Below, piece by piece: positions 30,050 through 41,780 of a stretch of DNA of 64,000 nt (positions are counted from its first letter, which is position 1; each line of letters starts with the position of its first letter). This DNA is from Symbiodinium kawagutii (taxonomy: Eukaryota > Sar > Dinophyceae > Suessiales > Symbiodiniaceae). Location: assembly GCA_009767595.1 (NCBI GenBank), contig VSDK01016761.1, positions 212,198 to 276,197 on the forward strand. The letters are read 5' to 3'. Made by a program: the position numbers and the translations under genes. Under the pieces are notes generated by a model that had not been told where the DNA came from, searched no databases, and saw only the letters and a program-made list of their open reading frames with translations.

Positions 30050-31327
30050 AACCAGTACCATTCATCAACCATCAGTCATATTGATAGGCATGAGCAGCAT
30101 GGTTGAACATAATCCTCACGATTTATATCCAATCATGTCAGTTTCAATGCATTGTTAGGTGATGATCACCAACTATCAGTTGTCATTCTTAGCCATTGGC
30201 ATGACTGATATAGAGATTGATACCAGTATGTCTCCTGCCTATTCGCGACCCTGGGACCTAACGAATTGCTAAGAAAAAACACCCATGAAGCGGTACGCAC
30301 GAAAGCTTGAGTCAAAATAGCAAGCGCAGCTGCATGCCCTGCATGCCCTTTCTATGTCAGATTTCTGTCAATGATGTCAAATCACGTCACCATTGGAAAA
30401 CATCCATCAAAAGTATGTTATTTTGTCAGGACTACTTGCGAACTGGGTTTGAATGCGCCACAATGGCCATCAGACTTAAAAAGTAACTGTTTCAGTACCA
30501 CACCCATCCGAACCAGCAAAAACTCTAGAAGGGGAAGCTATTGCCGGTGGACGACGAAAAATTGATCGCTACTCCTCAATAGATCGCAGAGCTGCTTCTG
30601 CGAGGAATCCGTTCCATGCAATTCAATTGAATGAGGGTTGAGGGAAATCGAAATGAGTCTCGACGATGGCTGATGCTATCAACTAAGATACATCCAGTCT
30701 ACCCACATATCGTTGGTTGATCCCCAACTAATCCCACCAATACAGTAGAGTTTTCTTTCTTGGTGGGATATTTTTGTATCAGGGGTCCCGGTTGTAACCC
30801 GGAATGATAAGTCAAAACATATTACGAAGAATAACACTTTGAGTTTCCAACCATTTCCTTTCAAAATCTTCAAACATTGTAAATGTACAGTAGCTATAGG
30901 AAGGAAACCCCCAAAAGAATCCATAATAAAACAACATTTTTGCTGAGGTCCATAATAGACTGACCCCTAGGCCAGTTGTTTTTTCGTTCGGGGGAAATCT
31001 GACTTTTGGAATATGCTGTTTTAGCATTCATTGTTGAAAGCCACAATTAACAAACGCAATCGACCAAACCAAAAACACCTAAGCAACCCAGTCCAAGGCG
31101 CGCCTTTTTTGGGGGGGTCTAGTAAAAGGGAGGAGGGATTATAGGTGCTGACCCCCATAACGACTTTTGACCATGACTCCTAGCTTTGATGTTGCAGGAC
31201 TGCGGTCTGGTTTGGTTTTGGCCCATGACATCTGATGCTCGAAGGGTGCACTGCGAGACCGAGGGCTCCGTTTTCCTTGGTTGCCTTTGCATCTTGCAAA
31301 TCATTTGGCACCATCAGTCAACAGTTA
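30050..31327. other. Intron or intergenic stretch with no clear exon
   Basis: Short ORFs on both strands only; none is splice-flanked and protein-like. Confidence 0.35.
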
Positions 31328-31495
31328 AGGTCTTGGCACTTCCAAATCATGAAGATGCAGCGTGTGCTAGCATCTCTGATCAGCCAAGGCATCATTCTTG
31401 GATGCACATTTTTCTTGATCCTTTTGCCTCCTGCAGTGCGCTATCACGCAAAGATTGAAGACATCACCCTGGATCGCACGGAGGGCAAATGTAGA
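31328..31495 (+). CDS. Candidate transmembrane exon
   Basis: The frame gives MQRVLASLISQGIILGCTFF, LILLPPAVRY, then IEDITLDRTEGKCR, ending at a GT donor at 31496. One hydrophobic helix of about 20 residues is visible. It follows the cysteine-rich exons, where a receptor-like protein would cross the membrane. A family A element starts 36 bp after the donor. The left boundary is not certain. Confidence 0.4.
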
Positions 31496-31530
31496 GTGAT
31501 TATCAGATGCTCTGTCAGCATTGGACACAT

Positions 31531-31630
31531 GGTGCTTTCTCAAAGTAGGGGACCCCCCAAAATGGCTGATTCATGATTATAAAAAGGCTCATCCTGGATG
31601 GTTCTGGGTACCCCTATTTCGAGAAACACC
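31531..31630. repeat. Family A inverted-repeat element (31531)
   Basis: Ends GGTGCTTTCTCAAAGTAGGGG and CCCCTATTTCGAGAAACACC. Flanked by ACAT and CATG, so a clean duplication is not visible. Confidence 0.85.
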
Positions 31631-32563
31631 CATGTTGCTGTGAAAGACTTCTAGCGGCTTGAACTTCGTCGAGTGGCTAGATGATCATCAAGTTCTTGGC
31701 TGTACCCATTCAACTGTTCAGCGGTACTGGTTAGTGGCAGTGCAGACCTTACACCAGACGCAAAGCATGACCCAGTTCTCAAGCATTCCAAAGCTCTTTA
31801 GCTTTTCATGACTTGGGTAGGCGAAAGGCGTGCATGAAAACGACCAGTGTCGTTCCTGTTGCAGCGCTCTCTGTCACCAAGGAACTCACGGCAAACACTG
31901 GTTGCCCCACCGCTCAGTTCAGAGGTTTTTGAAGGACTCCATATCGGGGTTCAGCATCCCAGCTGCACCGTGTGCGATAGCAACCATTGTGGGACTGTGA
32001 GCCATCAATGACTTTGAATGACGGTGAAATTGGTTCAGGGTTCATGATAGTTATCTATAGTACTGGGCATGGTTATCCATTTGGCAAAGAAAGCAGCAAT
32101 GGCTGAAGCCTGTTGGTAGCAGTATAGTACACGTTGAGAATGGTCCCCCGGTTTATTTAGAGTTTGTCATGCGCGTATAGGTTGCAAGGGACAGCTGACG
32201 CGGCAAAGTCATTAAGGACGGCTGGTTTCTCAGTGGTGAGCATATACTAGTCAGTCCAAGGTCTTCTTTGTTATACATTTGGTATGTGCGAAACCATTCC
32301 CAACTAAGATGGGGTTTAGAGCTTGCCATTGACTGCAACTGGGACATTTATTACAGTATGTTTAGAGGTGTATAAACCAGCATGATTGCGTGGTTTACTA
32401 TCATGATAAACCCGAAGGTGTTGAAGTATTGGCCACAGCATACCGCAATGAAGGGAGCAAAAGTAGGGGGGAAAAACTCCGGTGGAACAGACTTCTGTTG
32501 TGATTCAGATCTTCATTAGATAGTTGTATAAGCAGAAGATAGTGGGGGGGCGAACATCGTCAG

Positions 32564-32627
32564 AATACTGGGGCTCTGAATTTGAACCACAGAATCTTCC
32601 AGCGGAACTTCTTCCAGTGCAATTTTC
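32564..32627 (+). CDS. Exon upstream of an element-derived intron
   Basis: After CGTCAG the frame reads YWGSEFEPQNLPAELLPVQF and ends in phase 2 at a GT donor (GTGAGC, 32628). Spliced to 32745 it continues without a stop (S, then QLRGRVHDRKLCPW). No family was recognised. The same DNA in another frame (RNFFQCNFREL) can also join through a GC donor at the element edge. Confidence 0.45.
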
Positions 32628-32634
32628 GTGAGCT

Positions 32635-32746
32635 GGCTGTGGGTCAAAACCCCGTACCCCTGGTTCCCCTATCATGAACCATTGTTTCCCTTATTATTGT
32701 TGGTCAATATCCCCCTGAATTGGTTGGTTAATATTGACCCACAGCC
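32635..32746. mobile_element. Family B element (reverse orientation) acting as an intron, TSD AGCT
   Basis: Ends GGCTGTGGGTCAA and TTGACCCACAGCC, flanked by AGCT at 32631-32634 and 32747-32750. The predicted intron is 32628-32744: GTGAGC just before the element and CCACAG from the element's own right end. Removing it joins two open frames in phase. The 112-bp element is therefore nearly the whole 117-bp intron. Confidence 0.75.
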
Positions 32747-32880
32747 AGCTGAGGGGGAGAGTCCACGACCGGAAGCTTTGTCCTTGGCGGCACCCTGAAC
32801 GCCTCTTCGACAGGCTGTCTGCGAGTCAGCAAGTCGCTAGAAGGGGGAACACTGCTTCGACCATGGATCCCAGATGGTGG
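32745..32880 (+). CDS. Exon downstream of an element-derived intron
   Basis: After the CAG at 32742-32744, in phase with exon 32564-32627, the frame reads QLRGRVHDRKLCPWRHPERL, then FDRLSASQQVARRGNTAS. A GT donor lies within MDPRWW near 32875. The frame stays open further, with a hydrophobic stretch (PVIILEIFILFMSLIEILI), but that part is AT-rich and repeat-like. Confidence 0.4.
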
Positions 32881-33021
32881 TTTCTGAGCCGGGAATATCA
32901 CCCAGTCATCATTCTTGAGATATTCATTCTATTCATGTCTCTTATTGAAATTCTCATTTCCAGTCATCAACTCCTTATTTTTATATCTCTTAATTCTCCT
33001 TTGAAAGCAACTATTCCTTTA

Positions 33022-33132
33022 TTAATATCTGTTGTTGATATCCATTTTATATATTGATATCTGTTGTTGATATCCATTTTATTAATATCTGTTGTTGATA
33101 TCCATTTTATTTTATTAATATCTGTTGTTGAT
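33022..33132. repeat. 27-28-bp minisatellite (ATATCTGTTGTTGATATCCA)
   Basis: Four tandem units of TTAATATCTGTTGTTGATATCCATTTTA with small length changes. Confidence 0.9.
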
Positions 33133-33419
33133 TTTTAGTCATCAGCTCCTTCCTTTGAAAATGGTCCAGCGCAGCTGCCGGAGGCCGGGCGGTGCCAGCG
33201 GTCTTTTTCGGCACGGATCATCCTTTCTTGGATGCTCCCAACTCCACCACTGAGGACTGCACATAGGAAACCCAGACTCACCATGGATGGTCAACCAAGC
33301 ATCGTTAACCACATGAATGATGCTGGGTTAACCAACGACTAGTGTCACTAGTGGTTGGTTCACCAAGCATCATTAAGCAACCACTAGTGGTAGATATTCC
33401 TAGCCAACTAACCGGTTGT

Positions 33420-33589
33420 GGCGATGCCCTGCGGGCTTTCCGCCTCGGTACCACACCGACGACCGGCGGCAACGACACTTGAGACGAGACGACCGGCACC
33501 GGCACCCAGGAGGGTTGGATCATGACGGAGGCTGCGGCTTTGGAGGCAGCAATCTGTTCAGAGCTGGGATTCCGAGCTGGAATAGAACT
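33420..33589 (+). CDS. GC-rich candidate exon, frame uncertain
   Basis: One frame begins with a GCC-like CPAGF and is open but rich in His/Arg. A second frame reads DALRAFRLGTTPTTGG, has a TGA, then continues TGTGTQEGWIMTEAAALEAA and ICSELGFRAGIEL up to the family B element at 33590. High GC content supports an exon; the correct frame cannot be decided. Confidence 0.35.
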
Positions 33590-33702
33590 GGCTATGGGTC
33601 AATATTAACCAATCAATAATGGTGGTTATTACCCAGCCAACTATAGGGAAAACAATGGTCAATGATGGGGGAACCAGGGGTACGGGGTTTTGACCCACAG
33701 CC
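33590..33702. repeat. Family B inverted-repeat element (33590), TSD AACT
   Basis: Ends GGCTATGGGTCAA and TTGACCCACAGCC, flanked by AACT (33586-33589, 33703-33706). Without the element the site reads GAACTGGTAATGG, which is a good splice donor, so the insertion is at an exon-intron edge. Confidence 0.9.
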
Positions 33703-33706
33703 AACT

Positions 33707-35330
33707 GGTAATGGCTTCTGATTGCTTGTCAAATCTCATCAAATCTCACCACTCGGTGGCGCAATAAGCTACTAAGTTAAGTTCCTTATATAGGGTTTTT
33801 GGGGATTAGATGGATTTACCGGGTATTTGCTAGAAATTAAACGATCCATATGCCACCAAATAAGATATAACTCTATATCCGCTTGATTCGCGTTGCTGAT
33901 ATTTCATAATGGATGTGTTATAGTAGCTGACCAGTTTTCACAGTTTTCACCAAGGTGAGGCTTTGGAACTCGGGGAAAAAATTGATGCTGACGAAAGTGG
34001 AAAGTTGGAGCACCACTGGTGTTAACCACCAGTTGCCACCATTGTCCATCATCGCGTATCATGGTGGTACCGTTGACTATCATTGGATCCCATGGGATAC
34101 TATCATGATAGTCAATGATTGACAGCCATGACTATCATTGGATTCCATGGGAAGCCCTGTGGGTTGACTGGACTGGTGGCACACTCGCTTGCAGGCAGAG
34201 GCTTCGGCCTTGTACTACTGGGCGGTACCTGGGCAGAGTTTCGGGCAGCCAGTCATGCTGATTGGTGACATACGGGGATTTGTTACGTCATTGGGACCCC
34301 CAAAAATGATTGGTTTATTCAAATAAATGACTTGTAACATCTTGTAAATGATTACGATAAAACAAGATGATGGTTGCTGACCCCCAAATCTATTTTTGTA
34401 AAATCTTGTAAATGATTCCTATAAAGGATGAGTTGGTAGTAGCCACCATAAGTATACACCATGATGAAGCAGTGTTGATCGATGTCTTTTTTTTGTAACC
34501 GTTGTTGTGAAGTCTTGTTTGTAGCTAACCAAATGAATTATTTGTCATCAATAGGATTCTACAGGTTTTTTAGTCACTATGGGTATTCATTTACTGTTAT
34601 TGTTCATGAATATCATGAGTATCATTTTATCATGGTATTACTTAACAAAGTAACTAACTGTACATTGATGCATATTAGATCAAACTGTGTCAACTGGTTT
34701 TGATGGAGTTTAGTACACTTCATGATTATAGAACGAATCAACTAATTAAGAAGACCAGTTTTTGGTATCGACTAATCGATGACAATTTAGAACAATAACA
34801 CCTATCACTGGTTATTAAGCGCTTGGTAAGCATCTTTGACAACATTCGCTGATAGACAATATTAGCAACTAGTGGTGATTAAGCAGCCAACATCGGCTCT
34901 TGGCCCTATCAGTAGCAGCTATAGTAGTAGTGGAACTGGTAGTAGTGAAACAGGTGTTGGAATAGCTACTATCAGCTATCATCAGCCGCGGATATAGCAA
35001 TCATAAGCAACTGAGTATATAATGATCAACATTAGCAACCAGTAACAAGATATCATTGGTTGCCAATCATGATGGACCTTCCTTTGTTAAACCGCGCATT
35101 CCAGTGGATAGTGGATAGTGGATGGGGCCCCCATGTAGAAAAGACCGCACTTCTCTTCTTGGCACCATGCGACAGTGTAGTGATCACCGTCAAAAAAGCT
35201 GCAAACTGCTGCATGAAACTACTTGTAGTATCTTGGAGCAGGCAAGCTCTCTCAAAAGTATTCAGAATATGCCTACACATAATTGCATGAACTGTCTTAG
35301 AGTATTCACAGTGTTACAAAGCATTGCCTG
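33707..35330. other. Intron or intergenic stretch
   Basis: AT-rich, with family A-like interior fragments near 34290-34440 (GGACCCCCAAAAATG, TGGTTTATT) lacking ends. No clear exon. ORFs are short and not splice-flanked. Confidence 0.4.
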
Positions 35331-35339
35331 ATCTCCAGA

Positions 35340-35600
35340 CATGACAAACCTCAGAAACAGGAACGGCGCATCGAGAGTTGAATGCCTCACAATTTCACCA
35401 TGGATCCCAATCCTGGTACCACCAAGCCAGTGGCTGGGGCCATGGCCGGGTTCACCACCAAACTCAGAGGGGCTCACCCACCATGGATCACCGGCTGAAG
35501 ATCTCCGCCGCACTCAGAAGCCGTTGGAGCGCACGGAGTCCAAACAGAAGTCGCTCAGAGCGCAGAAGTTTCGTCTGCTGAAACGGTGGCCGATCTGCCA
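35340..35600 (+). CDS. Candidate exon with basic C-terminal part
   Basis: The frame includes PPNSEGLTHHGSPAEDLRRT, then QKPLERTESKQKSLRAQKFR. High GC and a charged, helix-prone end suggest coding DNA. Boundaries and function are unknown. Confidence 0.35.
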
Positions 35601-36269
35601 ATCTGTCTTTACCTGGTTATTGGTTGGTCACTGGTCGGTTTGTGCTTGTTGGTTGGTTCGCATTTTTTAGGAACCCAATTTGGAGCAGCATCTAAAAGAG
35701 AAGAGAACCATCAGCGAAAAGGGAGCTTCGGATTGTTGAAAGGCTGTTGAGCTACTGTCTCATTTTGGTGGAATGTGTCGAAGAAGCTGTTCACGGTCTT
35801 GATCTTGCAGAGGCATGCAGTCTAGACCTCTGACGGCAAATTGGCCAGAGAGGACACCTCTTCCGGCCAAGAATAAATGGTTGTCCATAAATGGTTAGTA
35901 CCCCATGCTCCCAGAAATGACAATCTTGAAGTATAGAGAAACCAAAAAGCCATTGGTGTCACTCAGGATAGCTGGACATCTCGTTCAACCAGTTACAGCC
36001 CATCATCTCATTCTGCTTGGTCAGGACGGAAGGGTAGCACATAGCCTCAGATTTGAGATGACAAGAAACTTTGTCTCCTGAAACTCCGAGCATTTCTTGA
36101 ACTACTGTTGCATCTCCACTATTCGGCTTCGATTCAGACTGGATGGTCTGAGGCAGTTTTGGAGAAATGAACTAAATACCATTGTAAATGAACTACCCCC
36201 TAGATATCCCTAGATGGCGAATTTTGTGGCTTCATTGTTTTGAAGACTGAACACTTTGAAACCCTGTCC

Positions 36270-36720
36270 TCAGGATGGTCTTCCAACCTCCCGGTGCATC
36301 GAGACATCCAAAGGAGTACTGCGTATCCCCTTCCCGCTGACCCTCTTCATGCTGTCAGTTCCAGGCACGGCAACCAATGGTGCGGCTGTTGCTTCCAAGC
36401 AATCATCTTACATTGAATTTTGCGATGACAGAATCAAGCAACAAAAACCATGACCAATGTATGCTTTGTAGATGTGAACATTTGTCACCACTGACCCGTT
36501 GGGTGTCGCTATCCTTTGGATAGGCTACCCCCCAGTGTTTGGCAGGCCGCTATGATCCAGTGACTGTGCCAGAACTGACTGACTGGGGTGTCACGACACG
36601 AGGTACGTTTGTGTCCATCGGCTTTCTACTGCTGCTCTCAGCGCTTTTTGCTCTGCTTCCCTTTCTGGTGTTGATCACCGAGGGTGCCAAGTGGGCAGCT
36701 TGGCCGTTGCAGTGTCAGCC
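36270..36720 (+). CDS. Two candidate exons, the second with a transmembrane helix
   Basis: After GTCCTCAG (36272) a frame reads DGLPTSRCIETSKGVLRIPF and LTLFMLSVPGTATNGAAV. After TTTGGCAG (36545) another reads RYDPVTVPELTDWGVTTR, then GTFVSIGFLLLLSALFALLP and FLVLITEGAKWAAWP, with one clear 22-residue hydrophobic helix. A canonical GTACGT donor occurs at 36603, inside this frame, so the helix may lie in a retained or separate exon. Confidence 0.4.
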
Positions 36721-37111
36721 CCCTTGTGGGCTCCTAGGAGAGATCCTTCTTTATTGTGCACTTTGATTTGTATCCCAGTTCTTGTCCTTTTTTCTTTTCC
36801 ATTCTGTTCCTTCTTCATCCTTCTTCCTTTTTTTTTTGGTTGAAGGGTTTGTTTCTTTGGTTCGTCTGCTCGTTTGCTAGCTCAATAGTTTCGTTGCTTG
36901 GACTATCTGGTGAGTTGCTCAACTGTTGGCTACTTACCTCTGCATCGAGTTGGTTCATTACAATAGTTCCCTAGTTACTTGGTTACTTGGTTAGGTAGAA
37001 AGAGACATGACTTGTAACTACCAAAGTCGTTTTTCAGTTCGTCAGTGAGTGAATCAGGTGGTGAGTTGCAGGTGCTGAGTAACTCACTTCACTTACGACC
37101 ACTAACATTTA

Positions 37112-37209
37112 CTGGTTGGTGGTCTCAAACATTCTTTATTTTCGCTAGTAAATATAAACAAATTGTTGGTTCACTCATATTTTTCATAGGGGTTGAAACT
37201 ACCAACCTG
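37112..37209. repeat. Family C inverted-repeat element (37112)
   Basis: Ends CTGGTTGGTGGTCTCAAACATT and GGGGTTGAAACTACCAACC. The interior matches the copies at 48886 and 49209 (TTTATTTTC, ATATTTTTCATAGGGG). Confidence 0.8.
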
Positions 37210-37361
37210 ATTTAGATATTGGCTGTCATCAAATACAACACATACACACACACACACACCTGAGGCATTTGGGATCTGGCCATGGCATGTGGCGCATGGT
37301 CAACTCCAAGTCGTCCAAGGGGTCGGGTAGTGCCCGGGGGGATACTCCAATCTCTTGACTC

Positions 37362-37469
37362 GGGGGTTTCTCAGAATGATCCCAATTTATGGTTGGTTTA
37401 TCACTATACATGGCTAATCAACTGGATGATTTGAGGGTACCCATGTGTACCCTTGTTTTCAGAAGCACC
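37362..37469. repeat. Family A inverted-repeat element (37362)
   Basis: Diverged: GGGGGTTTCTCAGAATGATCCC ... GGGTACCCATGTGTACCCTTGTTTTCAGAAGCACC, with the TGGTTGGTTTATCACTATA interior. Confidence 0.7.
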
Positions 37470-37830
37470 TTCATATCTCTTGATATCTCTTGACTCAGCC
37501 AAGGTGTACTTTATTTCTTCAATGATCGCGCTTCTGCTACTTGCCACGGCAGCTTCAGCAATCAAAATGTGACGAAAAGTGGAAGCAATGCTTAGATTTT
37601 CAACCATTTTTCAACCATTTTCTTGGATCTTAAGATCTTCTTGTGGTTTTTTGTGTGCTGAAAGATGACAACAGGCTGTGGCATTCTCTGCCCCAGCGGC
37701 CAGCTGAGGCTTGCTGTTGGCTTTCACGTGGTCGTAGCAAGCTTTCGGCCCATCACCCCGATGCAACGGATCTTGCGACGTCACATGAAGAACATGGCAC
37801 GCCACTGGACAGATTTTGGATGGGCGAGAT

Positions 37831-37912
37831 GGGTGTTTCTCAAGCCATAGGATACTCAAGACATGTTGGGTTTAGTACTATAATGATTGATATTGGATGA
37901 TTTGGGACCACC
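37831..37912. repeat. Family A inverted-repeat element (37831), shortened right end
   Basis: Begins GGGTGTTTCTCAAGCCATAGG and ends GATTTGGGACCACC; the TTGAGAAA part of the right end is lost. Confidence 0.65.
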
Positions 37913-37940
37913 AGAGGGTAGGAGATGTGTCTGAACAACT

Positions 37941-38300
37941 GGCCAGTGTTTGCGATGAATCGCGGCGGACAAGATCTTTGGACGCGGCAAATGCTTAAGT
38001 TCAATCAGACCGCGGGGTCAAAACAGCAAACGTCAAGATGGTGGTTTCTCAAAATAGGGGTACCCCTATATCATCCATTATTAATCATTTATAGTAATAA
38101 ACCATCCATTTTGGGGGTCCCCTATTTTAAGAAACCACCAGATGAGTCATGACCCCAGTGTCTCACTGGCTGGCCCCTCGGCGATCTCCAGCTCTTGGCT
38201 TGCGAGGCACAAATCCGCAACCTGAGCTGACAAGAAGAGACAGAGGCGCGGCAGTCACGCGAGCGGCCCTCATTGCAGCAGCTCATTGGCCAGCCACCAA
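37941..38300 (+). CDS. Two candidate exons separated by a family A element
   Basis: The left frame reads IAADKIFGRGKCLSSIRPRG and QNSKRQD up to a GT donor at 38041. The right frame after CCCCAG (38158) reads VSHWLAPRRSPALGLRGTNP, then PELTRRDRGAAVTRAALIAA. With intron 38041-38158 they join in phase 1 without a stop. Both parts are arginine-rich, as in a disordered cytoplasmic region. No family was recognised. Other frames are partly open. Confidence 0.35.
38040..38139. mobile_element. Family A inverted-repeat element (38040), TSD AGAT
   Basis: Ends GGTGGTTTCTCAAAATAGGGG and CCCTATTTTAAGAAACCACC, flanked by AGAT (38036-38039, 38140-38143). It makes up most of a predicted 118-bp intron. Confidence 0.9.
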
Positions 38301-38854
38301 TTGGTTATGTATGTCCTTCATCAAACCACCAGTGTTGGACCAGTATCATTGAAGATGAGTTGATGTTCAACTCTCCAAACAATTGAAATCAACAACTTGG
38401 GATCCTCCAGCTGTTCCCAAGCATGTCATGGTGGACCTGCTGGGTGAAACGGCTGACTTGGGAGTCAGCTCTCGTTGCATCTGCACGTTGTGAAACGTCG
38501 AGGTCCTGGAAGAGCCATCCGAGCCGGCCACGTCTCTGAGTTGGTGACTGCCTTTGAGGAGTGTCGCTGGGCTGAAAGGGTGCCCCAAGGGCTGGGTGGC
38601 GAAATACATGAAATTAGATGGACCAACTTGGGAAATACATGAAATTGGATGGACCTGTTTTTTGTGATTTGTGCTTGGGCGGGTGTTTGCTGATGTTTGT
38701 TGAGAAATCGGAAAGACGGCTTGCAGTTTTGAGCTCCACTTGTCATGGAAATATATTGCCTAGGTGTTGGTCTGGCGATTCCCAATTGAAGCGAAACGGG
38801 TATTTCTCTTTATGACCAGCCCCCGAAACATACTCATTTGCATGTTCGACTGGT

Positions 38855-38912
38855 GCGAAACATACCCGGAAACATACCCACGAAACATACCCCGAAACAT
38901 ACCCCTGAGACA
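38855..38912. repeat. GAAACATACCC minisatellite
   Basis: Four to five units of CGAAACATACCC. Minus-strand ORFs show it as YVSGYVS / FRGMFRG repeats. Confidence 0.85.
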
Positions 38913-38959
38913 AACACGCAGAAGGGGGAAGATAGTTTTGAGAAACTCCCACATGGGGT

Positions 38960-40750
38960 TTCTCTTCCTCTTGCGAGGAAAGATCCCGTTCTTGTAGTGC
39001 CCACAATGTTACCGAGAGTGTTCGCCAAAGCTCGTTCTCCCAAGACTTACAAGTTTCACAATGTTTCATGGTTCATGCCAAGTAGAAAAGTTGGGGCTCC
39101 ATCTGAGCCCTTCAGTGGATACGGCATTTCACCAAAAGAAGTTCTACACATTGTGCTTCATTCAGGGTGCCACCCAAACAGGCCGTGCACTGCTTTTAAG
39201 TCTTCTAGCTGCTCTCCAAAGATTCCAGAGTCTTTGAAGCTACACGATCCTTTCACCACGAAAGTGTCAGTTCGACAACTCTGTTGGTAGCTGACCTTTG
39301 AAGCCGACTTAGGCATCCGACACCGCGACATGTACTACGTGCTTTGGCTGCGCCTCAAATCATAATTTGAATGCGAAGAAAAGCCTTGTCGATGAGCAAA
39401 ATGGTCATCGTCAACCAGGGATATGCATTTAACTGCTTGAGATGGTTGACAGCCGTAATTTTAGGGCGGTGACCATGGTTGAGACCATGAAAATGCCTCA
39501 GCCAAAATCGACCATCAGCATGTCCAGGTAGCCACGAACATCATCAAGCCAGTGTCGCCTCCTTAGAGCAGAGAGTTGCAGAGTTGCCATGATGATCACG
39601 TCGACCAACTGGGGGTCATGGCCGTCAAACGGAACAGCCAATTCTGTCCGGAGCAGTGCAAAGATATGTACGCAAACATGCGCATGACATATCACGATAT
39701 CACACATTGCATACAAATTGCATGATTAGTCATCAGTGCACATATGCATATAGTTACGTGTAATTGCAAAAAAGTGTGCATCCATAGACTAGACATGCAT
39801 CCGACAGCGCCAGTGTAGCAGTTCCCGAGGACCAAATCTCACCGCTTGTCCTATGCCGAGTGTGTTGGTCCGCAGACTGTCAACTGGTCGCTGGGCTGCG
39901 CAGTGAAGCATCCATCCAGCGAAGGGTGAACCAGCTGGTTCAGGGGGGTGCGACCCAAATGCTTAGGAAACATATGTTAGAGAGAACATCAAGTGGCTGA
40001 GAAGTTGGTTCGAGATAAGTGATATCAAGTGGCTAAGAAGTTGGGTCAAGATCTTTCCAAAGGCCATGGTAGCTCCGCTCCAGCCCAGGTTTGTGTCCCA
40101 CTACTGGGGCACTTCCTTTGGCCACTTTGTGGCCAGCATCCAGAAGCATTCTGAAGCTGTGGCAGCGTTGGGGACTGAGTGAGGCTTGAGGCACTGGGAT
40201 TTTGTAGGGACCTGGGGACGAAGATCTCAGTGCTTTCTCGATGCGATTTTGAGGTCTACCAGTTACCACCCCAGAAGCTCTTTCCCAGCCACACAGCTCT
40301 GTGAGGGCTGCTATGGGTCATATGGTGTTTCCCAAGTCAAAAAGAACTTCCAAAGTTATGGTGCTTTAGCGCAACAAATGATTAATAAACTGGGATGATT
40401 AGAGAGTACCTAGAACCCACCATATCGTTTCATTGTCCACCAATCCAAGCCATCCGCATCAGCCGCCGACACTCGAGAAGATCACCTGAACTGAGGCCGC
40501 CCAATTCACCGCAAGATGTGTCCTACTGGATTTGCAGCTTCAGCTGGGCCCTGAGCCGTGGCTTGCTATGGGGGTACCCAAGATATCAACAAAAAGCAGT
40601 CATTGCTGTCACGGAAACCATTTTTTATTATCTGTTTTCCCATGGTTTCCTGCAAGTTGCCACTCGCGTGACCAACCATTTGCAAAGATGGCCAACGAGT
40701 TGGAAAGATGCCGTTGGATGCTGTTGGCTGATGGCTGATGCTTAATTTCC
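38960..40750. other. Stretch with weak coding-like frames only
   Basis: A plus frame at about 39000-39290 (TYKFHNVSWFMPSRKVGAPS) is open to a TAG but has no family signal. Minus and plus ORFs near 40186-40740 overlap and cannot be told apart. No family A-E element was recognised in this part. Confidence 0.3.
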
Positions 40751-40755
40751 TAAAG

Positions 40756-41165
40756 TGGACCCAGCACCAGCGCCGAATCTTGAGAGATTTGGAAGGTGAA
40801 GCGCGTTTGTGGCAACTGGAAGTGCAAGTTGCCCGCTTCACCCGCATTCACCAAGGCAACAATCAGTGGCAGCTAGAGGAGGAACTCGGAAAAGGGTGGC
40901 GGCTCGTCTGCAAGCTTGACAGCGGCTGAGCAGTTCCCCGCGGATTTGGCATCACCTCTACTGATCGAAGCAACGGTTTGGGTTCCACGGTGGGGTGGTA
41001 CATCCTTCTTGACCATGAGCTGATTTTCTGATGAAGGGGGATCCACCATGGAATTTGTCCAGGCAGCCCATGTCCCCGGCACAAGTGTCCCTGGCAAGGG
41101 ACAACTCCTCTTTCTTCCTGGCCCTCGCCAGTTGGCAGCCCAGAGCTATGGGGGATGGTGATCGA
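40756..41165 (+). CDS. Two candidate exons, first helix-rich
   Basis: From about 40756 a frame reads WTQHQRRILRDLEGEARLWQ, then LEVQVARFTRIHQGNNQWQL and EEELGKGWRLVCK, strongly coding-like and amphipathic. From about 41056 a second reads EFVQAAHVPGTSVPGKGQLL and FLPGPRQLAAQSYGGW. No family was recognised. Donors are unclear. Confidence 0.45.
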
Positions 41166-41591
41166 TGTGGGACCCTGGTGTAACCTGCGAAGTGTCACGA
41201 AGTTCCATGGCCCCAATTCTTCTCGTAAGGTCAGGACTGCGTTGCGACCTCAACCTGTGACGGATGTGTGCATGCGTATGAGCAAAGAAGCGTCAGGTAT
41301 CGTCAGGCATAATCAGATGATATGAGATTGTATAGACTTGTGAGAGGCAGATGTCACGTGTGGAATGTGGCTTGAGCAAAAAAATGGGTCCAACTTTCTT
41401 CTTCTTTTCATGTTCTAGATTGCCCAGCATCAGGTTGGCACCGCCATGGTTTTGGATGATGAGGCAGAGAAACGGATGACTGGTAAACAGATGCGGCGTG
41501 GACAAGTTGACATCAGCAACGTCTAAACATCCACTGGCCGGTGGTATCAACAGATTTTGCCACATTTTTCCGTTTTCCGCAACATTTGGGA

Positions 41592-41650
41592 TGGTTGGTT
41601 GACTCTAATCTTTTTCAGTCGGGTTGAAACCATTTGAAACCACCCAACAC
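41592..41650. repeat. Partial family C-like element
   Basis: GGTTGGTTGACTC ... TCGGGTTGAAACC and GAAACCACCCAAC match family C end sequences, shortened and diverged. Confidence 0.4.
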
Positions 41651-41780
41651 TGAGCAATCTTGCGGCAGGCACTTCCATTGACTCGTGCATGGTGCCTTTT
41701 CGAAGTGCTGCAGACCATGATCATCAGGTGAGACGAGCAGATTTCTGTTATGTGCTTCATCATTCACAGCGCAGTCACAG

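Noticed and set aside
33420-33589. In-frame TGA as evidence for UGA recoding
   Set aside because: One single case, with another open frame over the same sequence; the frame is unresolved.
38159-38300. In-frame TGA in a coding-like exon, suggesting stop-codon recoding
   Set aside because: A different frame through the same DNA is open and joins the upstream exon in phase, so no recoding is needed.
38743-39069. Minus-strand ORF with YVSGYVS repeats as a structural protein
   Set aside because: The repeat comes from a GAAACATACCC minisatellite, and both strands are open.
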